Assembly: GCA_028293425.1 (NCBI GenBank)
Contig: JAQGOV010000111.1
Coordinates: 1-45,616 of the forward strand
Reading direction: 5' to 3'
Source of the DNA: Verrucomicrobiales bacterium
GTDB taxonomy: Bacteria; Verrucomicrobiota; Verrucomicrobiia; Limisphaerales; JAQGOV01
Length of the DNA stretch: 45,616 nt
Shown: one piece after another, positions 25,314 to 33,979 of the stretch
Numbering within the stretch: the first letter of the stretch is position 1
Layout of the letters: every line of letters starts with the position of its first letter
Notes under the pieces: generated by a model
What the model saw: the letters and a program-made list of their open reading frames with translations, nothing else
Database searches by the model: none
Told to the model about the DNA's origin: nothing
Made by a program: the position numbers and the translations under genes

Positions 25314-25757
25314 GTGAGCACAATCCGAAAAGTCTCTCAGCACACCTTGGCAGTTCTGGCATCCGTGGCATTCTTTGCGCTTGTGCCACTGGCGCTCTAT
25401 GGCTCCTGGGTTATTCCTCGTGCGGTCTCGGCAGCAGACCTCGGAGGACCGCTAAACTTCATCATCATTCCTCTCGGAGGGGCGCTGCTCGGACTTGCAG
25501 TCTCAGTTGTTGCTTTCCTTCCCCTGAGTTTGCTCGCAGGGCGCTTCGGCTTTCGGCGTTGTTTGCGTACGGTCGCATTCATCTCATTTTTACTCACTGC
25601 GTTCGTCGTTGTTGCCGCAGTTTGCTTTAGCCGCACAGGCGGACAGGAGACGAATTGGTTGCCAGCTTTGGTCTGCAGCGCTCTGGCTCTCTACCTCGTC
25701 GGGGGGTTCTTCGTTTATTTGTGTTGTGTCGCGGTTTTTCGCAGGATGTTCCCGTGA
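25314..25757 (+). CDS. Orphan four-helix membrane protein
   Basis: 147 residues if begun at GTG 25314; the ORF track begins it at 25155, but that N-terminal part resembles the remnant upstream. Four hydrophobic helices follow (about 12-32, 45-68, 80-103, 117-140), with a basic loop GRFGFRRCLR between the second and third. No family recognised. No strong ribosome site. It is flanked by a probable remnant and another orphan gene, in a stretch that looks acquired or decaying. Confidence 0.5.
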   Translation: MSTIRKVSQHTLAVLASVAFFALVPLALYGSWVIPRAVSAADLGGPLNFIIIPLGGALLGLAVSVVAFLPLSLLAGRFGFRRCLRTVAFISFLLTAFVVVAAVCFSRTGGQETNWLPALVCSALALYLVGGFFVYLCCVAVFRRMFP

Positions 25758-25909
25758 CAATGCGGCTGAACATGTATCACAACCGAAACCAAAGGATCAT
25801 AGTGATCCCGAAAGAGCTTGGCCATGCGCAGCGGCCGCCGGCATCGGATCACCGTTCCAATCGCCCCGTTTCCTGGGCGTCGGTTTTGAGCTTGGGCCGT
25901 CAGGCGTTT

Positions 25910-26413
25910 ATGCGCACCCTGCACCTTAGCATGTTTCTTTTCGCGGCATCCTGTTGCACTGTCTTGAGTGCCAACCCGCGAGTTCAGGTGGACGCTTTCT
26001 CAAAGCTCAAGCAGGGCGACACGTTGATTGTCCGTTTTCAAACCAGCGGGTGCTTTCACGAAGCGACACACCTGTTGACCTTTCGTCGAGCATCAGAGCT
26101 TTCGGTGTCGATTGTGAAGTTGGCCCCCGATACTGCCCGGACTGGAGTGGTGACCACACCGACTAACCGGGTGAAATTAGGCACACTGACCCTCTCAAAG
26201 CCCGATGTCGTCGGATTGGACAGGCTGATAAATTTTTACCACTCCAAGCACGACAGCTTCTGCACCACTGTTGACCACATCACAATCACGCAACAGCGGG
26301 ACGGCAAGACCGTGGCCACGGAAGAAATTACTGACGGCTCATGTCAGACCTTTCAGATGAAGATGCTGACCACATTTCCAGAGCTGATTGGCAGGCTCCA
26401 TCGTTTGCACTAA
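25910..26413 (+). CDS. Secreted orphan protein, 167 aa
   Basis: Read from ATG 25910, where the residues MRTLHLSMFLFAASCCTVLSA form a signal peptide; the track start at 25655 overlaps the membrane-protein gene in another frame. The mature part has about 145 residues with an alternating beta pattern (LKQGDTLIVRFQTSG, VKLGTLTLSKPDV, VDHITITQQRDGKTVATEEI) and three or four cysteines (GCFHE, FCTTV, SCQTF) that could form disulfides. No family recognised. The 150-nt gap before it has no gene, only a small hairpin (GGATCA TAG TGATCC). Confidence 0.55.
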   Translation: MRTLHLSMFLFAASCCTVLSANPRVQVDAFSKLKQGDTLIVRFQTSGCFHEATHLLTFRRASELSVSIVKLAPDTARTGVVTTPTNRVKLGTLTLSKPDVVGLDRLINFYHSKHDSFCTTVDHITITQQRDGKTVATEEITDGSCQTFQMKMLTTFPELIGRLHRLH

Positions 26414-26465
26414 CTCTGCTAGGAGTGACCTGTCTGTAGAACCCGATCATTCATACCCCATTTCC

Positions 26466-26530
26466 TTTTCAGCGGCGCGGCGCCTTTGACGTTGTGCAAA
26501 CCAGAACCTCCCCCGCCGCGCCGTTGAAAA
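26466..26530. repeat. 17-nt inverted repeat with 31-nt loop
   Basis: Left arm TTTTCAGCGGCGCGGCG (26466-26482) and right arm CGCCGCGCCGTTGAAAA (26514-26530) are inverted copies with one mismatch. The stem is GC-rich in the centre with A/T ends. It starts 53 nt after the orphan secreted gene. On either strand the arm ends in TTTT/AAAA, so it might terminate transcription or be a mobile-element end. Confidence 0.7.
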
Positions 26531-27729
26531 GCATCCCCGCTCCTCCATTCTTGCCCCAACCCGCTCAGCTGCTCACCCTGCACACAAAACTCAAAGAAAC
26601 GCCTGCCATTTAAAATTAATGAGCTCGACCGATAAGATCGACCCCAGAACCAGACGCCAATCGCTCGTTCCAGCTCTGCCGGTTATCTCTCTCACGCGCC
26701 CCACGCTCCTCTCGCGTCCTGTGCTCCCCACGCATCTTCTGCGCCCCACGCGTTATGCAATTCGAGAAAGGCGTGCTAAAACTATCCCGCGAAAGGTTAG
26801 GAACGTTCCTATCCGCACGAACAGAAACGTATGCAAACGAAATTGCGAAAGACGGAGCCCGCAGCCGCCGAAAACAGAAGAGCGACCAAGCGACAGGTCG
26901 CCTCACGTTCCCAAACTTTGGATTCTGGACCTTGGTCTTTGGACAATAGCCCTGTAGCCAAATGTAGCCTTCGGAAGGCGAATGTAGGTTCATGTAGGCT
27001 AAAAAAAATTCCTCGGTCCTGTAGCCTAATTCCAGCCATCACTTCCTCCGTGCCTGCCAAGATGGCCTTTACTTCAGCCTTTCCCCAACATGCCCTTGCC
27101 AAAATTCACATCCAGGCCCATTCGCGTCCATCGGCGATTGCCAGGTTCAAGTTCTTCACTTTGATAACACCCCAACTTCCAAAAGTTTCGACGAGCCCAA
27201 TCAAGGTAATTCAAGGCTCCACAGGCTTCCAAAGGCAAGACAAGGCTCCCCAAAAAATCATTCATCAAGTCTTGATATCAAGCCTCCAGCCTTTTCTTCG
27301 CCGTGCGCCTTTTGTCGCGAAACTCCAGTCGCGTTTTGGAGCGAATTATCAAGAAACTCTCCACCTCCCAAATTGCTCCCATCGCGAAATGTCGGCTTAT
27401 ATCAAGGAATATACAGAAATCATCCAGCACACTGTTCCCGTCGCGAAATATCAGGAAACCCCTTCAACAGAGGCTTTGGATCGTGCGCATTATTCGTTGG
27501 CCTTTACCCTCATGGCCGCAGAAATGATTAGGCAGACCGCCTCTACTTTCTGGCATCTTTTTCTGGGCTGTCGTCCCGTTGCACATTTTGACGCATTGTT
27601 CCGAGTCCCATCAATCCAACTATCCGTTTATCCACACATCCACTTCGCCATGCCATTGCGGGAAACCTTTCTGTCTCGATAAATGAATTGACCGACCAAA
27701 AACTGTGTCTGTTAATGTCTGAACAGCTT
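26531..27729 (+). other. 1.2-kb gene-poor region with several word repeats
   Basis: No convincing gene. The 283-residue frame at 26831-27682 has no family features and no ribosome site. The DNA contains a C-rich phrase run (26690-26753), a cluster of WGTAGSC words (26952-27028), and a degenerate 60-67-nt repeat (27315-27448). A phrase CTTTGGATTCTGGACCTTGG lies near 26917. The right end is the upstream region of the PVC cytochrome-like gene. Confidence 0.5.
27315..27448 (+). repeat. Degenerate 60-67-nt tandem repeat with TCGCGAAA core
   Basis: TCGCGAAA occurs at 27315, 27382 and 27441. The two right-hand copies share a longer context (TTGCTCCCATCGCGAAATGTC and CTGTTCCCGTCGCGAAATATC, trimmed here to the shared part), and ATCAAGRAA-like words recur between them. 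TCGCGA is itself a palindrome. Confidence 0.5.
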
Positions 27730-30700
27730 ATGAGGAAAATCGTCATTTTGACTTCCGTTGTCGTTTTGAATCTCTGCGGGGAAGGATTCGCCGCGGATTA
27801 CAAAGTTCCCCGAAACAAGCGCTACGATTTTCCAATCTACACCAACCAGCCCTCCGGCAAACAGCTCTCGGGGGTCTATTCCCCTTCCGGTTCGCCAGCT
27901 CTCGCCCCTGATGAAACACAAAAGAAATTTCAGGTGCCGCCTGGCTTCGAGGTTCGATTATTCGCTGCCGAGCCGGATGTCGTCAACCCCGTGGCGATGA
28001 CCTGGGACGACCGCGGCCGTCTTTGGGTGCTGGAGCTGTATGAATATCCCAAAGGCGCGCCCAAAGGAGAAAAGGGTCGGGACCGGATTAAAATCCTCGA
28101 AGACGTGGATGGCGACGGGCGCGCGGACAAGGTAACCGTTTTCGCAGATGGCTTCAGCTTGGCCACTGGCCTGGCGCTCGGCAACGGCGGTGTATATCTA
28201 GGTGCTGCTCCCAACTTCTACTTTTTGCAGGATACCAATGGCGATGACAAAGCCGATAAGGTGACCGTCCTCAAGACCGGCTTCGGGATGGAAGATCGTC
28301 ATGAACTGCTTAACGGCTTTGCCTGGGGTCCGGATGGCTGGCTTTATATGACCGAAGGAGTCTTCACGCATTCCAAGGTTCGTGACCCAAATGACCCGGA
28401 TGACACCGGGGTGCGCATGGACGCAGCTCTCGCTCGATACCGACCGGCCACCAAAAAGTTCGAAGTATTTGCCGATGGCACAAGCAATCCATGGGGAGTG
28501 GATTGGGACGAGCGGGGAGAAGCTTTTGTCAGCGCGTGTGTCATCCAGCATTTGTTCCACATGGCCCCTGGTGGACAATACAATCGCCAGGGCGGCACGT
28601 GGCCAAATCAGTATGGTTATGTGAACGACCTCCCCAGCCGGGGTTTGCCTGCTGTCGTGGACTGGCGGCATTACCGCGCTGCCCACGCGGGCATTGATAT
28701 CTACCAGGGCAACCAGTATCCAGCCGAATGGCGGGGCCTGGTATTCATCGGGAACATTCACCAAAGTGCGCTGAACCTGGATCGCCTCACCCCTGTTGGG
28801 TCCACCTATAAGGCCGAAAAGGAAACCACGCTGCTGGGACCCGCCGGGGAAACGTTGCGCAAAAAAACCGGCGAAACCGTTTCCAAAGGCGAGGATTATA
28901 AGTTTGTCGGCCCCGGCAACTTCCTGGTGAGCCGCGACACCTGGTTCCGTCCCGTCAGTAACCAAACCGGCCCCGATGGCGCCATGTGGGTGATGGATTG
29001 GTATGACAAATATCCTTGTTACCAAAATGCGCAAGCGGATCCCGAAGGTGTGGACCGCGAGCACGGACGCATTTGGCGCGTCGTGTGGGTGGGCAACCAG
29101 GCGGGTAAGCCCATCCCCAGCCGGCCGGAGAAGCAAATGAATTTGGCCAAGTTGAGTGATGACAAGTTGATTCAGTTGCTGGGCCATCCCAATGTCTGGC
29201 AACGACGTCAGGCGCAGCGCCTGCTCAAGGAGCGCTCCAATCCCGAATTGGTGGAAAAGGTCAAAGATTTCTTTGGAAAGGCCGCTTCCAACGAGGCGGC
29301 CAGGAGTGCCTTTTGGGCCCTGATGGCCATGGCTGATTTGAGAACTTCAGGTGACATCCAGACGGTGCAGCCATCTCAACGTGGGAACCTATTGGATATC
29401 TACGCGGACAGGGGGACCTCCGATGCCCAGATTTGGATGGCCCGCACCATTGGCGAGCAAAAGGATACAAGCGAGAAGGGAATATCCACCTTGCTGCAGC
29501 TGGCCCGGAACAAGGATCCGCGCGTGCGCGCCGCCAGTGCTTCGGCACTGCGCCAACTCAGCGCCGGAGAATTGACTATCGACAGCGGGGATCGGCCTTT
29601 TCGGCGAACAGAGGCGCTCATGCCGCACTTCAAGGAACTGCTGGCCCGTCCGAGCGTTGACGGTGATACGTACTATCCGCACATTGTCTGGATGGCAATG
29701 GAAGTAGCCGTAGCAGAAAATCCAGAACCCTTCTTCCCACTGCTGGCGGCAAATGAGAACTCAGCTTCAGCGTATTGCACCCGACGGGTTATGCGGCGCA
29801 TTTCGGACATCAGCGACCGTCCTACTCGCGAGAAGTATCTCAACGCCGCCTTGCATTTTGTTAGTGACATCGCGCCCAAAACCGAACTGGCCGGAGCAGC
29901 CCTTGATGGCCTCATTGAAGCGCAGAAGAGTAAGGGGGCGCCGCCCACAGTGGAACTGGGACCGATCTTTGCCAAATTGACCGCCAATCCAGCCATCGCG
30001 GATAAAGCGCGCCGTCTAGCCACCATGTTGGGCGATACCAGCGCGTCCAAAACATTGATCGCCAAAATCAATGATCCCAAGTCATCCATTGAGGATCGGC
30101 TGAAAGGGATCCAGGCAGCGAAGGAAACAAAGGACGACGGTTCCCGGGCTGAGCTTTTGAAGCTGGTGACCACTGAAAGGAATCAGCCGCTTTTAATCGA
30201 AGGCGTCCGCGCGTTGAACGCTTTCACGGGCGATGATATTGCCTATGAAGTCGTGGATGCGTGGAAAAACTTCCCGCTCCCTGCCAGGCGTTCAGCGGCG
30301 GAAGTGTTGGTCACCCGGAGCAAGTGGGCTCGGGCCTTGCTGGCCGGGGTGGAAAAGAAGGTCGTAGACCCGCAGGATATCTCAGCTACCGCCCGTCGCG
30401 CCCTCGCCCGAGCGGACGATAAAACGATCGGCGACAATGCCGACCGCCTGCTGGGACGTTACCGAGCCAGCAGCGAAGACAAGCTGAAGCTCATCGCGCA
30501 GAAGAAGAAAATGATCCTGAGCGGTACACCCGACCTGCAGGCTGGCCATGAGGTTGCGAAACGAACCTGCTTCGTTTGCCACAAACTCCACGGGGAAGGC
30601 GCCGATGTTGGCCCTGACCTGACCGGTGTGGGCCGCAGCAGCCTGGAGGCGTTGCTGCACAATGTCATTGATCCCAACGAAGTCATCGGCGCGGGCTATG

Positions 30701-31509
30701 AAACAACCGAGGTCGAACTCAAGGACGGAAGCACGGTGAGTGGACGGGTGGTAGAGGACAGCGACACCCGAATTAAACTGGTTGCTGCAGGCCCAACCGA
30801 GCAGACCATTGCCAAGAGCGACATCACCGTCGCCAATGGTAAAATGAAAATCCGGAAAACCGATTTCAGCCTCATGCCTGAGGGGTTGGAGCAAATTCCT
30901 GATGACGATTTCCGAAACCTTATTTGGTACATCCTGAACCCGCCGCAAGACAACCGGCCCTGGAGCCCAGCCTTGCGGAAAGAACTTATCGGCGATGAGG
31001 GTGAAAGGAAAAACGCCAAAGCCGACACGGATTCAAATGTCTCCTTTCGCGGACCGGGCTCTCAAGCCGGCGATGGTGAATCGGTTGCCCTTTGGAATCC
31101 CGACTGGAAAGTCACCTGCCAGCCTTTTGAAGGCGCCCCCAAAAAACTGGTCGAATATGCCGGCCGGCGCAACGTGCTCATGACCCACCCGCTAAGCCGG
31201 ACATCTCCAGCCCTGCTGGAACGAGACATTGAGGTGCCGAGTGGCCGGAAAACGACCCTGAGCTTTGCGGTGGCGTCGGATGAACGTGGTGATTGGGAGT
31301 TGCACGTCGTCGCTGACGGCAAAGTCCTTAAAAAGCAATTGGTCAATCACGAGGGAGAGCGGTGGAAGCAGGTCGTCGTAGACCTGACGTCGCTGGCAGG
31401 CAAGAACGTCCACTTGCGCTTGGAGAACGCCTCTAACGATTGGAACTGGGAGTTCGCCTACTGGAGCGAACTGCAAATCAATACTACCGAGCAGCGGGCT
31501 TCCAAATAG
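27730..31509 (+). CDS. PVC-type heme-binding protein: propeller, HEAT repeats, cytochrome c
   Basis: 1259 residues from ATG 27730, chosen because MRKIVILTSVVVLNLCGEGFAA is a signal peptide; ATG 27715 and TTG 27688 are alternatives. Residues about 67-460 form a sugar-dehydrogenase-like beta-propeller (PPGFEVRLFAAEPDV, MTWDDRGRLWVLE, NGFAWGPDGWLYMTEG, GPDGAMWVMDWYD). Residues about 470-930 are helical HEAT-like repeats. A class I cytochrome c site CFVCH lies at 947-951 with a downstream GEGADVGPDLTG, and a PVC-specific domain follows to about 1080. The last 150 residues look like a galactose-binding jelly roll. Such proteins are abundant in Planctomycetes and Verrucomicrobia; a periplasmic oxidoreductase role on sugars is assumed, not proven. 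Confidence 0.88.
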   Translation: MRKIVILTSVVVLNLCGEGFAADYKVPRNKRYDFPIYTNQPSGKQLSGVYSPSGSPALAPDETQKKFQVPPGFEVRLFAAEPDVVNPVAMTWDDRGRLWVLELYEYPKGAPKGEKGRDRIKILEDVDGDGRADKVTVFADGFSLATGLALGNGGVYLGAAPNFYFLQDTNGDDKADKVTVLKTGFGMEDRHELLNGFAWGPDGWLYMTEGVFTHSKVRDPNDPDDTGVRMDAALARYRPATKKFEVFADGTSNPWGVDWDERGEAFVSACVIQHLFHMAPGGQYNRQGGTWPNQYGYVNDLPSRGLPAVVDWRHYRAAHAGIDIYQGNQYPAEWRGLVFIGNIHQSALNLDRLTPVGSTYKAEKETTLLGPAGETLRKKTGETVSKGEDYKFVGPGNFLVSRDTWFRPVSNQTGPDGAMWVMDWYDKYPCYQNAQADPEGVDREHGRIWRVVWVGNQAGKPIPSRPEKQMNLAKLSDDKLIQLLGHPNVWQRRQAQRLLKERSNPELVEKVKDFFGKAASNEAARSAFWALMAMADLRTSGDIQTVQPSQRGNLLDIYADRGTSDAQIWMARTIGEQKDTSEKGISTLLQLARNKDPRVRAASASALRQLSAGELTIDSGDRPFRRTEALMPHFKELLARPSVDGDTYYPHIVWMAMEVAVAENPEPFFPLLAANENSASAYCTRRVMRRISDISDRPTREKYLNAALHFVSDIAPKTELAGAALDGLIEAQKSKGAPPTVELGPIFAKLTANPAIADKARRLATMLGDTSASKTLIAKINDPKSSIEDRLKGIQAAKETKDDGSRAELLKLVTTERNQPLLIEGVRALNAFTGDDIAYEVVDAWKNFPLPARRSAAEVLVTRSKWARALLAGVEKKVVDPQDISATARRALARADDKTIGDNADRLLGRYRASSEDKLKLIAQKKKMILSGTPDLQAGHEVAKRTCFVCHKLHGEGADVGPDLTGVGRSSLEALLHNVIDPNEVIGAGYETTEVELKDGSTVSGRVVEDSDTRIKLVAAGPTEQTIAKSDITVANGKMKIRKTDFSLMPEGLEQIPDDDFRNLIWYILNPPQDNRPWSPALRKELIGDEGERKNAKADTDSNVSFRGPGSQAGDGESVALWNPDWKVTCQPFEGAPKKLVEYAGRRNVLMTHPLSRTSPALLERDIEVPSGRKTTLSFAVASDERGDWELHVVADGKVLKKQLVNHEGERWKQVVVDLTSLAGKNVHLRLENASNDWNWEFAYWSELQINTTEQRASK

Positions 31510-31520
31510 AAAGGTTCGGT

Positions 31521-32012
31521 ATGCGTTATGTCATGAAACAAAAGGTCTTCGCCTTGGGCGATGACTTCATTATCAAGACAGCGGATGGACAGGATGCGTT
31601 CTTTGTCGATGGCAAGGCATTGAGCATCGGCGACAAACTTTCATTCCAGGACATGAACCGCAACGAACTCGCGTTTATTCGCCAGAAGCTTCTTTCCTGG
31701 GGTCCCACCTATGAAATCTATCGGAACGACCAGTTGCAGGCGGTGGTGAAGAAGAAGCTGATCACCTTCATCCACTGCCGGTTCATCGTGGATGTTCCGG
31801 GTCCCGACGACCTGGAAGCGAAAGGAAGCTTCACCGACCACAGCTATGAATTCATCCGACACGGACAAAGGGTGGCTGAAGTCTCGAAGCGCTGGTTTTC
31901 GTGGAGCGATACTTACGGAGTGGACATTGCCGAAGGTGAGGACGATGTGCTCATTTTGGCGAGCTCGGTCGTCATCGACATGGTCTGCCACGGCGACCAG
32001 GAAAAACATTAA
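31521..32012 (+). CDS. LURP-one-related (DUF567) protein
   Basis: 163 residues from ATG 31521, with AAAGG 7 nt upstream; the track start at 31440 is inside the previous gene. The sequence has the tubby-like beta-barrel pattern of LURP-one/scramblase-related proteins: YVMKQKVFALGDDFIIKTADG, AFFVDGKALSIGDKLSFQD, ELAFIRQKL, TYEIYR, AEVSKRWFSWSDTYGVDI. Bacterial members are of unknown function; the fold may bind lipids or act as a chaperone-like module. It ends 14 nt before the convergent receiver-MBL gene, and a 6-bp hairpin (AACCGG/CCGGTT, 32012-32028) spans both stop regions. Confidence 0.8.
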   Translation: MRYVMKQKVFALGDDFIIKTADGQDAFFVDGKALSIGDKLSFQDMNRNELAFIRQKLLSWGPTYEIYRNDQLQAVVKKKLITFIHCRFIVDVPGPDDLEAKGSFTDHSYEFIRHGQRVAEVSKRWFSWSDTYGVDIAEGEDDVLILASSVVIDMVCHGDQEKH

Positions 32013-32026
32013 ACCGGTTCAACCGG

Positions 32027-33370
32027 TTAGTGCGCAACCAACGTTTCCGGGTCGATATCCGTGCTGAGGGCAGACTTCATTTCCACCGTTGTTCCCTCGC
32101 GCGCTGCTTCAACTTCCAGCGTGCCTCCGGCGGCTTTGACGAGGCCTCGGGCATGCTCGGCCATGGCGGACAACTTTTGGTCGTTGTGGTCCGGATCATG
32201 ATGGAACAGGAAAAGTTTTTTGATGCCGGATCTTAAAGCCAGGCTGACTGCTGCATCCACGCAACCATGTCCCCAGTGGATGTGGGTCTTGTATTCCTGA
32301 GCATCGTATTGGGCGTCCAGGATAAGCACGTCAGCGCCCGACAAGAATTCGAGCAGTTTGTCGTCCTGCGAACGCGCAAAGGCTTTGGTGTCCGACTCTT
32401 TGTCTCCCTTGGCTACTGTGTGGCAGGCCAGAGCGGGCTCGTGGTCGGGCATGTAAACGATAGCTCCGGCGGAGGTTAGCAGCTTATAGCCGACACAGAT
32501 GCCCGGATGATTGGCAAATGCCGCATGCACCCGTACGCGGCCAACGGAAAATTCAAGTTGCCGCAGTTCTTCGACCTGGATGTGGCTGGGCATTTCCTTG
32601 AAGCCCACCGGGAAGAATGGGCCTTCCATCTGCGACGAAAATATCCGAGCCAGTCCTTCTCGCGCACCCTCAAAACCCAGGATCCGGATCTGATGCTGGG
32701 CCTGATACGCAGGGAGGAAGAAAGGAAAGCCCTGGATATGATCCCAATGCGTGTGGGTAATCAGAATCGTCATGTTCAGCGGCTGTCCCGGAAACTCGGC
32801 GAGCAGGGAACGCCCCAGCGGGCGAATGCCGCTCCCGGAATCCAGGATGATCAGTTCTCCATCCGCGCGGACCTCTACACACGAAGTGTTGCCGCCGTAT
32901 TGCACGGTCTCAGGACCAGGTGACGGAATCGACCCGCGCACGCCCCAGAACTTTATTGAAACCGGTCCCTCCTCATGGAGTGAAGAACGTGTGGCGCTGT
33001 CTGGCCCGGCAATGACTGTGTGAGAAAGCAATTCGAGCAGCTCAGCAGGCCGCACTGGTTTGCCCAGAAAATCGTTCGCTCCGGCTTCCAGAGCGCGCTG
33101 TCGGTCCCCGGCGAAAGCCTTGGCTGAGATCGCAATGATCCGAGTGCTTTGAAGCCCCGGACTCTGCCGTAAAGCCCGGAACAGCTGGAAGCCATTCATG
33201 TTCGGAAGAAGCAGATCAGCGATAATCACCAAGGGACGCACCCGCTTCGCGATCTCCAGTCCGATATCGCCATCGCTCGCTTCGTAAATCTCCCAGCCGT
33301 TTTGCCCCAGGGTTCTGGCCAGGATCGTGCGCACCACTCTGTCGTCATCAATAAGCAAAACAGTCTTCAT
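32027..33370 (-). CDS. Response regulator with metallo-beta-lactamase-fold output domain
   Basis: 447 residues from ATG 33370; the track start at 33523 adds non-protein-like sequence. The receiver domain (1-120) has VLLIDDDRVV, phosphoacceptor Asp52 (IADLLLP) and Lys104 (FLGKP). After a short linker, an MBL-fold domain (about 137-440) starts KFWGVRGSIPSPGPETVQYGGNTSC, with the zinc motif HTHWDH at 206-211 and later ligands in PDHEP, LDAQYD, HIHWGHG and HHDPDHND. This MBL type is close to cyclic-nucleotide phosphodiesterase/PhnP-like hydrolases. Phosphorylation could switch hydrolysis of a nucleotide or other phosphodiester. No partner kinase is adjacent. Confidence 0.88.
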   Translation of the reverse strand: MKTVLLIDDDRVVRTILARTLGQNGWEIYEASDGDIGLEIAKRVRPLVIIADLLLPNMNGFQLFRALRQSPGLQSTRIIAISAKAFAGDRQRALEAGANDFLGKPVRPAELLELLSHTVIAGPDSATRSSLHEEGPVSIKFWGVRGSIPSPGPETVQYGGNTSCVEVRADGELIILDSGSGIRPLGRSLLAEFPGQPLNMTILITHTHWDHIQGFPFFLPAYQAQHQIRILGFEGAREGLARIFSSQMEGPFFPVGFKEMPSHIQVEELRQLEFSVGRVRVHAAFANHPGICVGYKLLTSAGAIVYMPDHEPALACHTVAKGDKESDTKAFARSQDDKLLEFLSGADVLILDAQYDAQEYKTHIHWGHGCVDAAVSLALRSGIKKLFLFHHDPDHNDQKLSAMAEHARGLVKAAGGTLEVEAAREGTTVEMKSALSTDIDPETLVAH

Positions 33371-33526
33371 CAAAAGCCGGTTACAATGCACGAAAGCGCT
33401 GGCGCAAATTAACCCGATATAAGGATCAACGGACAATTCAGGACAGTTCTTGAGCAGATCTGGTGAATGCAGAAAAGAATTCTCTGAGGAACTGGTTAAG
33501 CCAACGACGGAGGTGCCAGGCAAGAA

Positions 33527-33898
33527 TTAACCCTTGTGAATATAATCGGTAAACGGTTTGAGAAACTTGAGCTTGAGCAGCAGGACCAGTAAACCCGTAT
33601 AAAGCAAAGAAATTAGCATGTCCCTCACGAACGAACGCCAGGTGTAAGGCTTCGGTTCAGCCGCATTGGCGAGTTTGCCGATGCCGCGGTGCAACAAGAC
33701 AAAGCCGAGCACATTGGTCAGCCAATAACCCACAATGACGGCTCCATCAAATGCCGGCCGGTACACAAGTCCTATCAACCAACCGAAGCCCACCGCTAAG
33801 GGCAGGTTGACGAAAGCATCATTCCACCAGGACAGGGGCGACAGCATGAAACCCACAAAGCCAAGAATGCTGCCGTTAATTTTCCGCTTCCAACCCAC
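33527..33898 (-). CDS. Small multi-pass membrane protein, unknown function
   Basis: 123 residues from GTG 33898 with no clear ribosome site. Hydrophobic segments at about 10-25, 30-48, 53-68 and 92-110 suggest three or four membrane helices; WW and YRP motifs lie in the loops. Not recognised. It reads in the same direction as leuA (upstream) and the receiver-MBL gene (156 nt downstream), with a strong hairpin between it and leuA, so it probably has its own promoter. Confidence 0.6.
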   Translation of the reverse strand: MGWKRKINGSILGFVGFMLSPLSWWNDAFVNLPLAVGFGWLIGLVYRPAFDGAVIVGYWLTNVLGFVLLHRGIGKLANAAEPKPYTWRSFVRDMLISLLYTGLLVLLLKLKFLKPFTDYIHKG

Positions 33899-33933
33899 AG
33901 GATTAAAGCATGCTCAGTCCCTAACGGCAGAAG

Positions 33934-33970
33934 CAAGCCATTGCAAACGATTTCCGTTTGCAATGGCTTG
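33934..33970 (-). terminator. Perfect 16-bp hairpin after leuA
   Basis: CAAGCCATTGCAAACG and its exact complement CGTTTGCAATGGCTTG flank a 5-nt loop, 10 nt past the leuA stop. No T-run follows on either strand (CTTCTGCC on the minus strand), so it is either a factor-assisted terminator, an mRNA-stabilising 3' structure, or a protein-binding dyad. Confidence 0.6.
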
Positions 33971-33979
33971 CGTGAATCA

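Noticed and set aside
24967-25906. Integron cassette array
   Set aside because: GTTAGG-like words are present, but no matching RYYYAAC partner arms with attC folding could be found, and no integrase is in the window.
26831-27682. 283-residue open frame in the gene-poor region
   Set aside because: No family motif or ribosome site; it crosses several DNA-level repeats.
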